DNA from: Gamarada debralockiae
Taxonomy: Eukaryota > Ascomycota > Leotiomycetes > Helotiales > Hyphodiscaceae
DNA: 32,984 nucleotides
Direction of reading: 5' to 3'
Assembly: GCA_002803225.1 (NCBI GenBank)
Contig: NXFV01001749.1
Coordinates: forward strand, 1-32,984
The notes under the pieces were generated by a model. That model was not told the DNA's origin. It searched no databases and saw only the letters and a program-made list of their open reading frames with translations. The translations under genes were made by a program, and so were the position numbers. This document shows positions 1-8,635 of the stretch, one piece after another (the stretch's first letter is position 1; each line of letters opens with the position of its first letter).

Positions 1-56
1 CTGCCTAGGCCACCGTTTGCGCCAGTGATAAGGACGCTGCCTTTTAATTGAGGCAT
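1..56 (-). CDS. 5' end of a short-chain dehydrogenase/reductase gene, cut by the window edge
   Basis: Reading the minus strand from the ATG at 56-54 gives MPQLKGSVLITGANGGLG, and the frame then runs off position 1. The segment VLITGANGGLG is the first beta strand and TGxxxGxG dinucleotide-binding motif of the classical SDR superfamily, which binds NAD(P)H. The MPQLKG start placed directly before this motif is usual for fungal SDRs. The substrate cannot be inferred from 18 residues. Two more SDR loci lie downstream (2258-3377 and 5528-6445), but their N-termini are unlike this one, so they are not recent duplicates of it. Confidence 0.7.
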   Translation of the reverse strand, partial: MPQLKGSVLITGANGGLG

Positions 57-504
57 TGTGAACTAGAATATGAAAGGAGGATAAACCGATTGACCTCGAA
101 AATTATCTGAGGCCGATTTATAGCTGAAGAAATGATTGTCGTGATTACTTTTTGTGCTTCAGCTTGCGGAGGTGATTGGGCATGCATCAGAGCAGGATGG
201 CAATGCTGGGAAACTAAATCATCCAGGTCCCACGATCGGGACCGGTGTTTTTATTTAGGCCGCAATTTAAATAAGGTTTATTTGAAACTATGCGGACTAG
301 TTGAGAAAACCGACTCTAGGGGGGTATTGGGGCACGACAGAGAGAGGAAAAGCCTGGCAGGCGGGGTGCCAGGTAGAGATTAACACGCTGCGACAATGTC
401 TTCTTACAGACCTGAACCTACCGTGCCTATAACGTCAGTCAACAATATCACCCCCAAAAAAAATTAGCAGTGGCGTTCGGTGCAGTTTGGACAAGTAAAA
501 GGAC
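57..504. other. intergenic, presumed promoter of the leftward SDR gene
   Basis: I see no supported gene here. The only open frame (132-383, +) has unlikely composition and no recognisable motif. The segment separates a leftward SDR gene from a rightward HNH-type gene, so it probably holds both promoters. A run of A's lies at about 455-464. Confidence 0.4.
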
Positions 505-1254
505 ATGAGTGCAACAGAAAAGAGTCAAATCCTGAATATGCCACAAGAACTCGCCGATTATCTTATTGATTGGCTTTTCCTTCTAAGTGAGCTCCCCTCG
601 CCGCCCAGGTAAGCATGTACAGATGCGCAACTGCTAACTCTAATATTCAAAGCTTCATCTGCGAAGACTCCGCAGTCTACCCCCACCTGCCCTCTCAGCC
701 TCGACCAGACGGTGATATTTCAGTTAGAACAACTCAGCGCCTCTCCCCCCTTAGAGGAGTTTGTCTAGAACGCGATCGCCACTGTTATATAATGTCACGC
801 GTATTCGATGCAACAGAAGAAACTCGATGTTTTAGAATGGCTAGTGCTGGTGCCGTAGATGATGATGGAGACCTGCTCAAATATGAGGAAACGGAGCACC
901 TTGAAGTTGCGCGTATAATTCCACATATCCTTCTGTCATCTGGTGAGCCCTTTACGCCACTGGTTCGTCGGTCCTCCCTCCGCAAGTACAAACACTAAAC
1001 GCCGGGTTTTCTAGAATGAGTCAAAGGCATATACTCTACGCATCCTGGACATGTTCGATCCTAGCATTCTCCACTGGGTCGAAGGCACACACATTGACCG
1101 ACCATATAATGCTCTTGCTTTATCAGTTGGCCTTCATCGATGTTTTGGGACCGTGGAGGTCTAATTTGAAGCTGCTTCCGAATCGCGCCAATTACTCGAG
1201 TCGATGCGACAAATGCTTGACGGTCGGCTGAGGAGGCAGGCTATGGAGCTATAG
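505..1254 (+). pseudogene. HNH-nuclease family gene, broken
   Basis: The model is exon 1 505-608 (starts MSATEKSQIL), intron 609-652 (GTAAGC donor, TGCTAAC branch point, AAAG acceptor), exon 2 653-962, a likely 52-nt intron 963-1014 (GTTCGT donor, CACTAAAC, TTCTAG) and exon 3 from 1015. Exon 2 carries LSPLRGVCLERDRHC, RVFD, then DDDGDLL and LEVARIIPH. Exon 3 gives LDMFDPSILHWVEG and NALALSVGLHRCFG. This order is that of the fungal HNH_2-type nuclease domain. In that family the core reads LEVAHIxPH, and here the first His is Arg (codon CGT). The frame stops at TAA 1162-1164, yet a coding-looking tail continues in frame to 1254. Together these suggest an inactive or truncated gene. The first intron is well supported. 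The second rests on phase and position alone. Confidence 0.65.
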
Positions 1255-2257
1255 GTAAAGTGAAGAAGCCAACGGGATTGAGTGGAAAGACAGACTGGAA
1301 TCCAAGCTCCTATGGCTAAGGTTGCGTAGCTCAGGAGCGAGTTGGAAGCCAATGCGAAGAGATGCAGAGGCCTAGAGATAAGAAACATGAACATGGTCAG
1401 GGAAAGTCCAGGGGATGCAATTACGACAATATAGAGCTGCACCAGAGTTCAAGAGCTTGAAGAGTAAATGCTATGTCCAAAGGCCGAGCCCCAGCGAGGA
1501 AGTTGAGTCAGAAATATTTTGAAGAGGCGGATTCGGCATTGGTCCCGAGAGACCTCAACTTTCATTGGGGACGATAATCGAATTATCACCAACTCTAATT
1601 TCTAGGAGAGAGCGGTGAATGATGATTTGATGGGCACTCAGAACCGGCTGGACATGCCTTCCCCATCACCATTACCTACGGTGCCAAATTCCCCGTGTAA
1701 ATATTATCCTCTACTAATGCTAGAGTTCAAGTGTCAAACACCAACCGAGATCCGCAAATGAGGTTTTGGACGATCGGCCTCAAAAAGGCTGCAATTGAGA
1801 CGAGAAATCAGGCCGGTCGATGATACCATCGTTCAATCTACCGTCAGACCGAAAAACAAAAGGAGAGATGGCGGGACTCATGTCGTTAAAGGCAAGCGTA
1901 AACAAGGGACTAGTTGGTGGGTTGTTTGTTTGGTTTTGGGGGGTTGGGTTTGTTTGGTTGGGGGGGTACTAGTGCCCTTCTACTATACCAACGGCTCCGG
2001 GCAAATCAAATAAAAGGCGAGAGAGTCCTGAATTTGATATTTCAAAGAAGGGCAGAGAAGAGCAGAAGAATGTATGACCACTCATTGGGGATTCTGCGGA
2101 CAGGCGGAGGTAGGAAGGTCAGCATCATCACGTCTAAACTGACCATATTTCTCTTTCGCGTCATGATGAAGCTAAAAGTTTTCGCCTTGTTTGAAGAGAG
2201 AGTCGATGGAGGTTTGAAACGCGATATTATGCTTTCATAACTTACCCTTACAACTAC
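1255..2257. other. gene-free stretch with a G/T-rich tract
   Basis: No frame here has convincing protein character. The open frames at 1795-2240 run through a simple G/T-rich sequence (about 1914-1968), which makes their Gly/Leu/Phe-rich translations spurious. A minus-strand hydrophobic frame (1161-1442) starts without a motif and looks accidental. The segment lies between the 3' ends of a rightward and a leftward pseudogene. Confidence 0.4.
1914..1968 (+). repeat. G/T-only low-complexity tract
   Basis: The plus strand here is almost purely G and T, with GGG, a six-G run, GGG and a seven-G run separated by T-rich spacers. Four G-runs of three or more bases on one strand fit the loose G-quadruplex pattern, although two of the loops are long. 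Confidence 0.6.
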
Positions 2258-3377
2258 CTAGATATTCCTTGTGATACCTGGCTGGATTGTCTCCAGTACA
2301 TCCATCAACTCCTTATGCACACGTTCCTGTGTCTTTGCTCCCTCCTCCCTCCTCACAAATGCGCTTGGCAGCTTGACTCTGCATTCGCTCATGTACTGTC
2401 CGTAGCTCTCCAACCCAGCCGCCGCACTATATACCAGTATACAGCCACCAACCTCTGTTGTTCGCGCAATCAATGCTTTGGCGATCGTGAGAGAATAGCT
2501 CGCAATTCCCTTAAGATTCGCAGCAAGGTCAGACTTGGGATTAACGTGATATTAAAAACAGTTCAGTGTGAGATAAGACTGTACCTTAACATCCTTGTCG
2601 AGTTCGGAATGGCATAATCCAGGATTGATATTGTTGAGAATTACAGGTTGCGCCGCGTGTGGGCCGGATTGCATGGCTGCACCAATGGAACGGACGATCA
2701 AAACTTCAAGAAGTTTGAAGATGTTGTATCGATCTGCAATATAGGACTTTTTGTTTTTCTTGAAGGCTTCGAAAATGGAGGGCTTCGTTTCTTTCCGAAA
2801 ATTTGCTTTCCATATATTAGCTTTGAAAATCTCTTCACCGATTGGAGAACTTCGCAGTAAGGGGCTGGGAAACGCACCATTCATGTACCACAGAGCTTGT
2901 TATAACTAGTCGTGGTACGAGTCCTGTTTTTCCTCCTGTCCTGCGCAGGATCGGAAGGAGGTTGAGCGCGAGTAGAAAAGTTCCGATCACATTAATGGCA
3001 ATCGTGATCTCAGTTCCTTCCACTTGCTCATAAGTATTTCTTAATACACCAGCATTCTCAACCACAACATCCAGTCTATCCAACGAATCACGCCTTTCCG
3101 CAAGCTTTTAACAGAATCGTAGTTGGACATGTCTATTTGCCATACCTCAACGACATTCTTTCGTAGAAGCTTCAACGGAGGATTTAGCGTCTTTGCCTCT
3201 CTTGATAGATCGCACAGCAAGGATTACACGCGACGCATCAAGTCGTACGAAGTGACGTGCAGCTCCCAGTCCCAGGCCAGTGTTGGAGCCTGTAACTTTG
3301 ACCGTTTGTCCTGTGGACGAGGTTGTAGGCAGAGGAATTTCTTGCAATTGGGCGCGTATTGAGGCGATGGACGACAT
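2258..3377 (-). pseudogene. SDR (retinol-dehydrogenase-like) pseudogene with three frameshifts
   Basis: The likely start is ATG 3377-3375 (MSSIASIRAQLQ). The cofactor motif VKVTGSNTGLGLGAARHF follows, then AVRS, VVEVWQIDMSNYDS, DRLDVVVENAG (the NAG motif), PRLVITSS (catalytic Ser region), ADRYNIFKLLEV (Tyr-x3-Lys) and INPGLCHSEL. Two introns are visible: 2877-2806 (GTGCGT donor, GCTAAT, AAAG acceptor) and 2584-2534 (GTACAG donor, CAAG acceptor, 51 nt). The reading frame is broken at about 3150 (two bases missing), about 3106 (one base missing, in KSF-AERRDS) and about 2783 (one extra base, in RNE-PSIFEAF). The first break creates a TGA at 3149-3147. The C-terminus, ending TQERVHKELMDVLETIQPG, is still intact. 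The family reduces or oxidises small carbonyl/alcohol substrates with NADPH. The substrate is unknown. Confidence 0.8.
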
Positions 3378-3676
3378 GTAGCTGAGGTGCACCAGGACTC
3401 TGCGATATGGATATGAACACAATGGCCGAAGGCATTGGAAAGGGAGAGGATAGATTGTAATAGATTCTGCTGTGAGAAGCCTTTGCTGAGGTGTCGGGTG
3501 ATTTCTCAGACTGTGGCGCGCCTCGCTTGGTAATTGAACGAAAATAAATGACGCTGAAGGAGAAGCCGAATGGGTATGAGTATTCGGAACAGTTATTGCT
3601 CCGATGGTCGAACATAAGAGTTGGAGGGGCCTGCTAGTTCAATTTGGCCAATAATGATTACTATACAATAGGGTAT
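3378..3676. other. upstream flank of the SDR pseudogene
   Basis: No gene is supported. Minus-strand frames (3238-3615) overlap the pseudogene's N-terminus in another register and have no family signature. This would have been the pseudogene's promoter. Confidence 0.35.
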
Positions 3677-3682
3677 GACGAC

Positions 3683-3933
3683 CTCTTCAGGGCCAAAAAA
3701 AGCGGCCCAAATTGGCCCGTGCCTATGCCCTTCTGTCAGACTTAAAGAACAATAGTATAACCTTAATTAGTATTTCTAAAAATTAGTCGAAAGATAGTTT
3801 GACTTTCTTTAGAGCTTTAAAATCAAGTTTCAGTAGATTTAATCAAGTTTTGTGGAATTTTTATTATTGCTGAAGTATATGTTTTGGTGAGGCACATATA
3901 CCAATTTGGGCCACTTATTTTGGCCCTGAAGAG
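3683..3933. mobile_element. MITE-like element with 33-bp terminal inverted repeats
   Basis: The left end (3683-3715) and the reverse complement of the right end (3933-3901) share CTCTTCAGGGCCAAAA, then one A/T mismatch, AAG, one C/T mismatch and GGCCCAAATTGG. That is 31 of 33 positions. The same six bases, GACGAC, sit directly outside both ends (3677-3682 and 3934-3939), as expected of a target-site duplication. If the terminal base is counted differently, a shorter ACGA duplication is also possible. The 251-bp element has an AT-rich core and no coding frame, so it is non-autonomous. The superfamily is not assigned. Confidence 0.85.
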
Positions 3934-3997
3934 GACGACTATTATCTGTTGACGGTAACAATGTGAAGGCATATGAGACACGGTCTAGTGGTAAAAT

Positions 3998-4612
3998 GAG
4001 TGTTCTAGTGTACTCATTCTCAGCGGTTTACACCCAAAACCCTAATTTTCACGACGTAGTAACTTCACTATTATAATAGTTATTGACTTGATTCTTGTTC
4101 CTAGATGTAAAGCTAGATTATGCAATAATGAAAATCTAGTTAGATACTTGCATTATCAGCTAGTTTTAAATTTATTAAGACTTTAAGATTTTTTTTACTT
4201 TTGTAACATAGGAAACAAAATCAAACCATTAAACAATACCTAATAACTTAACCAAAAGCTATAAAATTAGCCTAAAATACATCCTTAAAATACTTTATAC
4301 TATTAAAGTTAAATATATTGACCATTTTTCTAGTAAAATAAATATATCGTGGCTAATATTAAAGAAAGGATTTAATATATAGTCAAAGCAAAAACCAAAA
4401 AATCTTATGCATAAGATTTTAAATCCTTATTATTTTAGAACACAATAGATAAATCTAATATTTTATTAAATTTTCTATATCGCATAATTTAGTTCTATCT
4501 TTAAAATTTAAGTAAATAGGTATTATATAGTGAAGTTATTTAAGTCTTGAAAATCCTTGGTTTTGGTGTAACAAAGGCCGTGCAAGTGCCGTAAGAGTGC
4601 TAATGAGAACGA
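3998..4612. mobile_element. AT-rich element with diverged inverted ends
   Basis: The left arm, about 4023-4080, matches the reverse complement of 4521-4582 imperfectly. Shared blocks are ACACC(C)AAAACC, then ATTTTCA, then TAACTTCACTAT. Weaker similarity extends outwards to about 3998 and 4612. The interior (4081-4520) is extremely A/T-rich with stops in all frames, resembling repeat-induced point mutation. The left end also carries CGGTCTAGTGG (3981-3991) and GGTTTACACCC (4025-4035), which loosely resemble Pol III A and B boxes, so a decayed SINE is an alternative reading. Confidence 0.5.
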
Positions 4613-5374
4613 GTAATCTGTCTGATTAATAATCTTATTAAAGTTTAGCTTCTCTCAGCTGCTGAAAACCCTATCAATATGTTCCTGATTCGGCACCCCT
4701 TGGGTTGAGCACACGGCCGCCTACGGTACGATTGGGAACTTGAGCTTTATTATCCTAACGAAAATGTTTGGGCTTATAGTACAAGCTTAGGCAAAGATAC
4801 TGTACTTCTAGGAGACTTCGGATTCCAAGTGCTCTAGCATAATAGCTGAAGTGAAAAGGAAGGGCCAATCAGATATTTACATACAGCTTTGAGCCTTGCA
4901 ATGTCGGCAGATATCTTTGTTACTAAAGGATTACCCATTGTGGCTCGGACCCGCAATGCGCAATGCTAGAGTAGAACTTTCGTTCATCTTCTTAACGGTG
5001 TAAGAGTTCCACCGTGGCCGATTTAGCTGCAAAGCCAAATCAATGGACATCTGCAGACCTGGTTCTTGATTAATGATCGATTAAGCTTTCTCCTAGCCTG
5101 ATTTGGATTAAAGCTAGGAGATCGGATTGGCAAACAATCTAGCTGCACTGACTAACATATGGAATAATACAAAGTATCCCGGGCCGAAATGAAAAAAAGG
5201 GTTTACCTGGTTACGCGGATGTATCTTCTCCACCTTAGTGAGGCATTCGCCAAGCACTACGTGTAATGCACAGCAAAAATACCTCTTATGTTCTAAGGCC
5301 TGCTTCGTCGGCATCTGCTATTGATTTGTCATTCAAGGAATCTAAGTCATAGCTATGGCAATCTTGCATGGGCT
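4613..5374. other. gene-free stretch upstream of the intact SDR gene
   Basis: No coding region is supported. The minus-strand frame at 5114-5314 has no motif. A short hairpin, TCTCCTAGC then a 15-nt loop then GCTAGGAGA, occurs at about 5089-5121. Its meaning is unknown. Confidence 0.35.
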
Positions 5375-5380
5375 TATATA
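5375..5380 (+). promoter_or_regulatory. TATA box of the SDR gene at 5528
   Basis: TATATA in the context GGCTTATATAGACC lies 148 bases before the ATG. The interval after it is C/T-rich and has no in-frame ATG, as in many fungal 5' leaders. Confidence 0.5.
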
Positions 5381-5527
5381 GACCGGTTTTGGCCGCCAGA
5401 TTTCAACTCTGTCTTTCTCCATCGACTAGTATCTGCCTACATTGCGAACTTTCAAAGATCCTGAAACTTTCGAACATCTTCAGCAAGTCTCTCGCAACAT
5501 TATTCATCGTCACTGCTATCTCATCCA

Positions 5528-6445
5528 ATGTCTCAACCTGCGTATCTCCCAACTTTCACCAAGACTTGGCATTCAAAGCCATATGATGCCATCTCTGTCA
5601 CACGCCCAGAAATATCAGCACATGGCAAGAATGTCGTAATCACTGGTGGTGGAAGCGGCATAGGAGCCTCGATTGCTCTTGCGTTCGCAAAGGCTGGAGC
5701 CACAGGGATTGGTATCATTGGTCGTAGAGAAGCCAAACTTGTGGAAAGTGCAAAGAAGGTTGAGGCACTTCGACAGAACACGAAAGTCAAGTACGCTACT
5801 GCAGATGTCACAAATGCCACCGAAACTCAAGCCGCATTTGAGCAATTTAAGAGCGCCTTCGGTGATATCGATATCCTGGTCGCTAATGCCGGATACTTGA
5901 ACACTCCGGCCCCAACAGTTTCCGTCAACCCTGATGATTGGTGGACAACTTTTGAAATCAATATCAAGGGTGTCTTCAACTCCACGAGATCCTTCTTATC
6001 CGTCGCTTCGTCGACTCCCGTCCTCTTGAATACATCAACAATAATCGCTACCGCTCCACCGCTTCCAGGAGCGTCTGCATACTCTGCTTCCAAGATTGCT
6101 GGATCAAAAGTAATTGAATATCTCGCTGCCGAAAACCCGAATCTTCATGCTATCAATATCCATCCGGGCGTGATTGAGACCGAGCTATCCTCAAAAGGAG
6201 GAGTGCAATCGATGGACGATGGCAAGGAACCCCCCCGAACTCGTGAAGATTGTTCTAACAATAATATAGTTGAGCTTCCTGCCTCATTCTATGTTTGGGC
6301 TGCTAGTCCTGAGGCTAAATTTTTGAATGGCAAATTCGTATGGGTTAACTGGGACGTGAATGAGTTGAAAGAGAGGGCTGCTGAGATTGCAAGTTCTGGT
6401 CTCCTGACGTTGACACTTGATGGGCCAAAATATATTTCCAAGTAA
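5528..6445 (+). CDS. short-chain dehydrogenase/reductase, intact
   Basis: This is a 305-residue classical SDR with no intron. The cofactor motif TGGGSGIG is at residues 39-46, the structural NAG motif at 120-122, and the catalytic Tyr-Ser-Ala-Ser-Lys at 185-189. The expected catalytic Ser/Thr lies in NTSTI at about 168-172. GIIGRRE after the second strand favours NADP(H), because basic residues follow the strand. HPGVIETEL (about 213-221) is the post-catalytic loop, and the C-terminal ASPEAKFLNGKFVWVNWDV block is typical of a fungal SDR group. Residues about 222-250 contain an unusual acidic/basic insert that spans a run of seven C's (6229-6235), where a base-count error is possible. The start is the first ATG after the TATA box. 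No signal peptide is seen, so it is probably cytosolic. The substrate is unknown. Confidence 0.9.
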   Translation: MSQPAYLPTFTKTWHSKPYDAISVTRPEISAHGKNVVITGGGSGIGASIALAFAKAGATGIGIIGRREAKLVESAKKVEALRQNTKVKYATADVTNATETQAAFEQFKSAFGDIDILVANAGYLNTPAPTVSVNPDDWWTTFEINIKGVFNSTRSFLSVASSTPVLLNTSTIIATAPPLPGASAYSASKIAGSKVIEYLAAENPNLHAINIHPGVIETELSSKGGVQSMDDGKEPPRTREDCSNNNIVELPASFYVWAASPEAKFLNGKFVWVNWDVNELKERAAEIASSGLLTLTLDGPKYISK

Positions 6446-7302
6446 GCCTGGGTGTGTTCCTAGGTGCTGTGATCAGAGACCCAAACCTGGGCATACTTAT
6501 GATTAAGAATATTCGGTAGAATGCAGACTACTTCAGGTGATATGTGCCCCGGAAACCTCACAAGGCCCGTATTTTAGTGTCAACGAATTATCATTTTATG
6601 AATCTCACAAATGATAAGGTAACTATATCGATGAGTTTGCTTGGTTGTTCCAACGTGGGTTTACTGAGACTGGTACAACGCTGCTTTCTCCCTAGGGCTC
6701 TTGATTTGACAATAGAGAGGCACAACAAGCGTTGGCACAGAAATGATGCTGAGGGATTTGTGCCACGAGGGCATCACAAGTGCCATAATACTATCTATGC
6801 AGTACTACTTCCACTAGAATTGCGAGAATGTTCTAACAAAAGGTAAAATGCTTTAATGGCACGTGGACTACACCTGAACGTGAAGTGAAGATAGTTGCAA
6901 ACGAAAGATCGAGCGAGACGAGCCGATCACGATAGGAAAAGGCTGTCTTTGTGGGACCTGTGAGTTGATGTCAGAATGGATGGGCGGAGCTCTCTCAACC
7001 ATCCACCCACCCTCTTGAGGACGTTTCTATCCAAACGAGGAGCCTCACAAAAGCGATGACCGTGGCCGAATCAAATATATTCTCTAGCGCCCCCGAGGAT
7101 AATCTCAGGTCATATGCATGCAAGAACTGCAATAGCCTCTTCAAGGACACGAAGCCAACCTTTATACTTCCTGGCTGATATGACAAATAAGAAGGCTGTT
7201 ATCCACCAAATTTGCAAAGCAATTGAATTTGTGTCAACTTCATCAACTTTATCCAACACGCCCTCAACCTATCCTCCCTCTCTCCGTCGCTGTCGCGTCA
7301 CG
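6446..7302. other. gene-free stretch after the SDR gene
   Basis: Frames at 6544-6846 and 6995-7186 begin at non-ATG codons or lack any family signature. A TATA-like CTTTATAC lies at about 7158-7165, ahead of the weak candidate exon at 7303. Confidence 0.35.
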
Positions 7303-7438
7303 ATGGTCTACCACGATCTCCCTACAGCCAGCTCCTTCAGTCGAGTACCCCTCTTACAATTGGCTGGTGGAGGGAGATCTAACGAAGCGGTAAAGAGCAT
7401 GACATAAAGTCGACCGCAACTGCACTGATCCTCAGGGC
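7303..7438 (+). pseudogene. possible first exon of a lost or unrecognised gene
   Basis: ATG 7303 follows a C/T-rich leader and encodes MVYHDLPTASSFSRVPLLQ. After codon GCG at about 7390 a GTAAAG donor begins, and a CACTGATC...CAG acceptor ends near 7436. Splicing would extend the frame by about 30 residues before a stop at about 7540. The layout (TATA-like box, pyrimidine-rich leader, intron signals) looks like a real 5' end, but I recognise no family and the product would be very short. It is a guess based on signals only. Confidence 0.2.
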
Positions 7439-7856
7439 CAACGCAAACCTATCGAGAATGTATGTAACGCATTACCCTTTAGCACTGCCATCACATACCA
7501 CGGTGATGCTGAGCTGCTGCGCGAAACCAGCGCAGCTTAGGATATTCTCTCACTCCCCTAGCCTGCCGCCATTTCAACGAGCGAGTGGGACAAAATGACA
7601 TGGAAGCAGAGCACACAGGAGCTGACTTTCGTGAGGCTCTCTTCCGCCTAGCTAGGGGAGCACCGTTGGCATGTCTCACGGGCCGTGGGAGGCTGGCTCG
7701 ATCGGACGGGAGGAATTGGAAGCGATTCCGATGGAGAGGGAGCCATACCTAAATCTAGACCTCAACAGTCATGACAGCAGTTAATTATACCGCAATCTTC
7801 ACTTTTGTGGCGCTGCGGCATGTTATTAGTCTTAATTTGTTGATTTGGGGTAATTT

Positions 7857-8275
7857 ATGGGATACGGCTTGACAACTAGTCGACGAACCCCATTTCTCGA
7901 AGTCATTCACGGTTTCTTAGACCTTAGTTTCATGTATACCGGAACCTACCCTGATAAGATTGAGGGCTTGATAAGATGTTACGTCATGGGTCTCAAAGAA
8001 GGTGGCATCGATCTTGTGTCGTATGGTCGGCATGAGAGAGCGCTTCACAGCCAGCAGTTCGTAGATAGAACTTTCCGCTACGTGTTTTGGCCTACGAAGA
8101 TGGAAGGATATTGAGTGCATCATGCACAACCTGGGATTTGATTGGATTTACATACGGCCCATCTCCAGGAGATTGGCGAATTTGGGGATCTCAACCAACA
8201 GATATCTTCGCAGGAGAATTCTGGCACATGATCGAGAGTCCCTGGGAGAGAGTCCCTAGATCTTGGATTGACTAG
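7857..8275 (+). pseudogene. eroded fungal hypothetical-protein gene with a frameshift
   Basis: The first frame (7857-8114) encodes TPFLEVIHGFLDL and LKEGGIDLVSYGRHERALH. The second frame (about 8087-8275) encodes WDLIGFTYGPSPGDWRIW and FAGEFWHMIESPWERVP. Together they match in order the C-terminal part of a large family of fungal hypothetical proteins. These commonly show a GVDLxxYGRxE segment followed by FTYGPxPxDWxxW, FAxEFWxMIExP and a final PGxW. The two halves are in different frames at about 8087-8114, so an indel has broken the gene. Nothing resembling the long N-terminal part of such proteins is found upstream. The function of the family is unknown to me. Confidence 0.55.
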
Positions 8276-8354
8276 CTTATTCTTTTCCATTGATCATGGT
8301 GTGGTGTTGTCTATGTTTTTTTGTTAAAAAAAGTAAATATTCCTATTCACTGCG
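8276..8354. other. short spacer between eroded gene and element
   Basis: This T-rich spacer includes a TTTTTTGTTAAAAAAAG palindromic run. It probably holds the former 3' end of the eroded gene. Confidence 0.3.
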
Positions 8355-8635
8355 TAACGAGCCCGCCACCGCAGGTTTGTGAGCTACAGGGCATTTTCAC
8401 ATACAAATAAAAATTTAGAACTCTCAAATTAATTATTATTAGTTAATAGATCACTACTCCACCTGCTTTTATTTATGGTAGTTTAATATTAAGTCTTAAT
8501 TATTCCTTATTATTTTTGAACTTTGAAGTGATTGTTGTGTCTTTGGTTTTCTAATGCCTGAAGGCGGCCGCGCGAAGCCTGAAAATACCTGGAAAATGCC
8601 CTGTGGCACACAGACCTACGTTGGTGGGCTCGTAA
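8355..8635. mobile_element. MITE-like element with about 42-bp terminal inverted repeats
   Basis: Left end 8357-8398 and the reverse complement of 8633-8592 share ACGAGCCC, CC, AGGT, TGTG and CACAGGGCATTTTC-type blocks. I count 36 of 42 positions identical, with half of the mismatches C/T transitions. The core (about 8400-8560) is A/T-rich and non-coding. The element is about 280 bp and begins just after the eroded gene's stop. No clear target duplication could be fixed: TAACG at the left against CGTAA at the right only extends the inverted repeat. Confidence 0.7.

Noticed and set aside
1795..2240. Plus-strand frames with Gly/Leu/Phe-rich hydrophobic start, looking like a membrane protein
   Set aside because: The hydrophobic stretch is just the translation of the G/T-only tract.
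3960..4060. Possible tRNA gene
   Set aside because: Only loose A- and B-box words and one stem are present. There is no acceptor stem, no proper T-loop and no 7-base anticodon loop.
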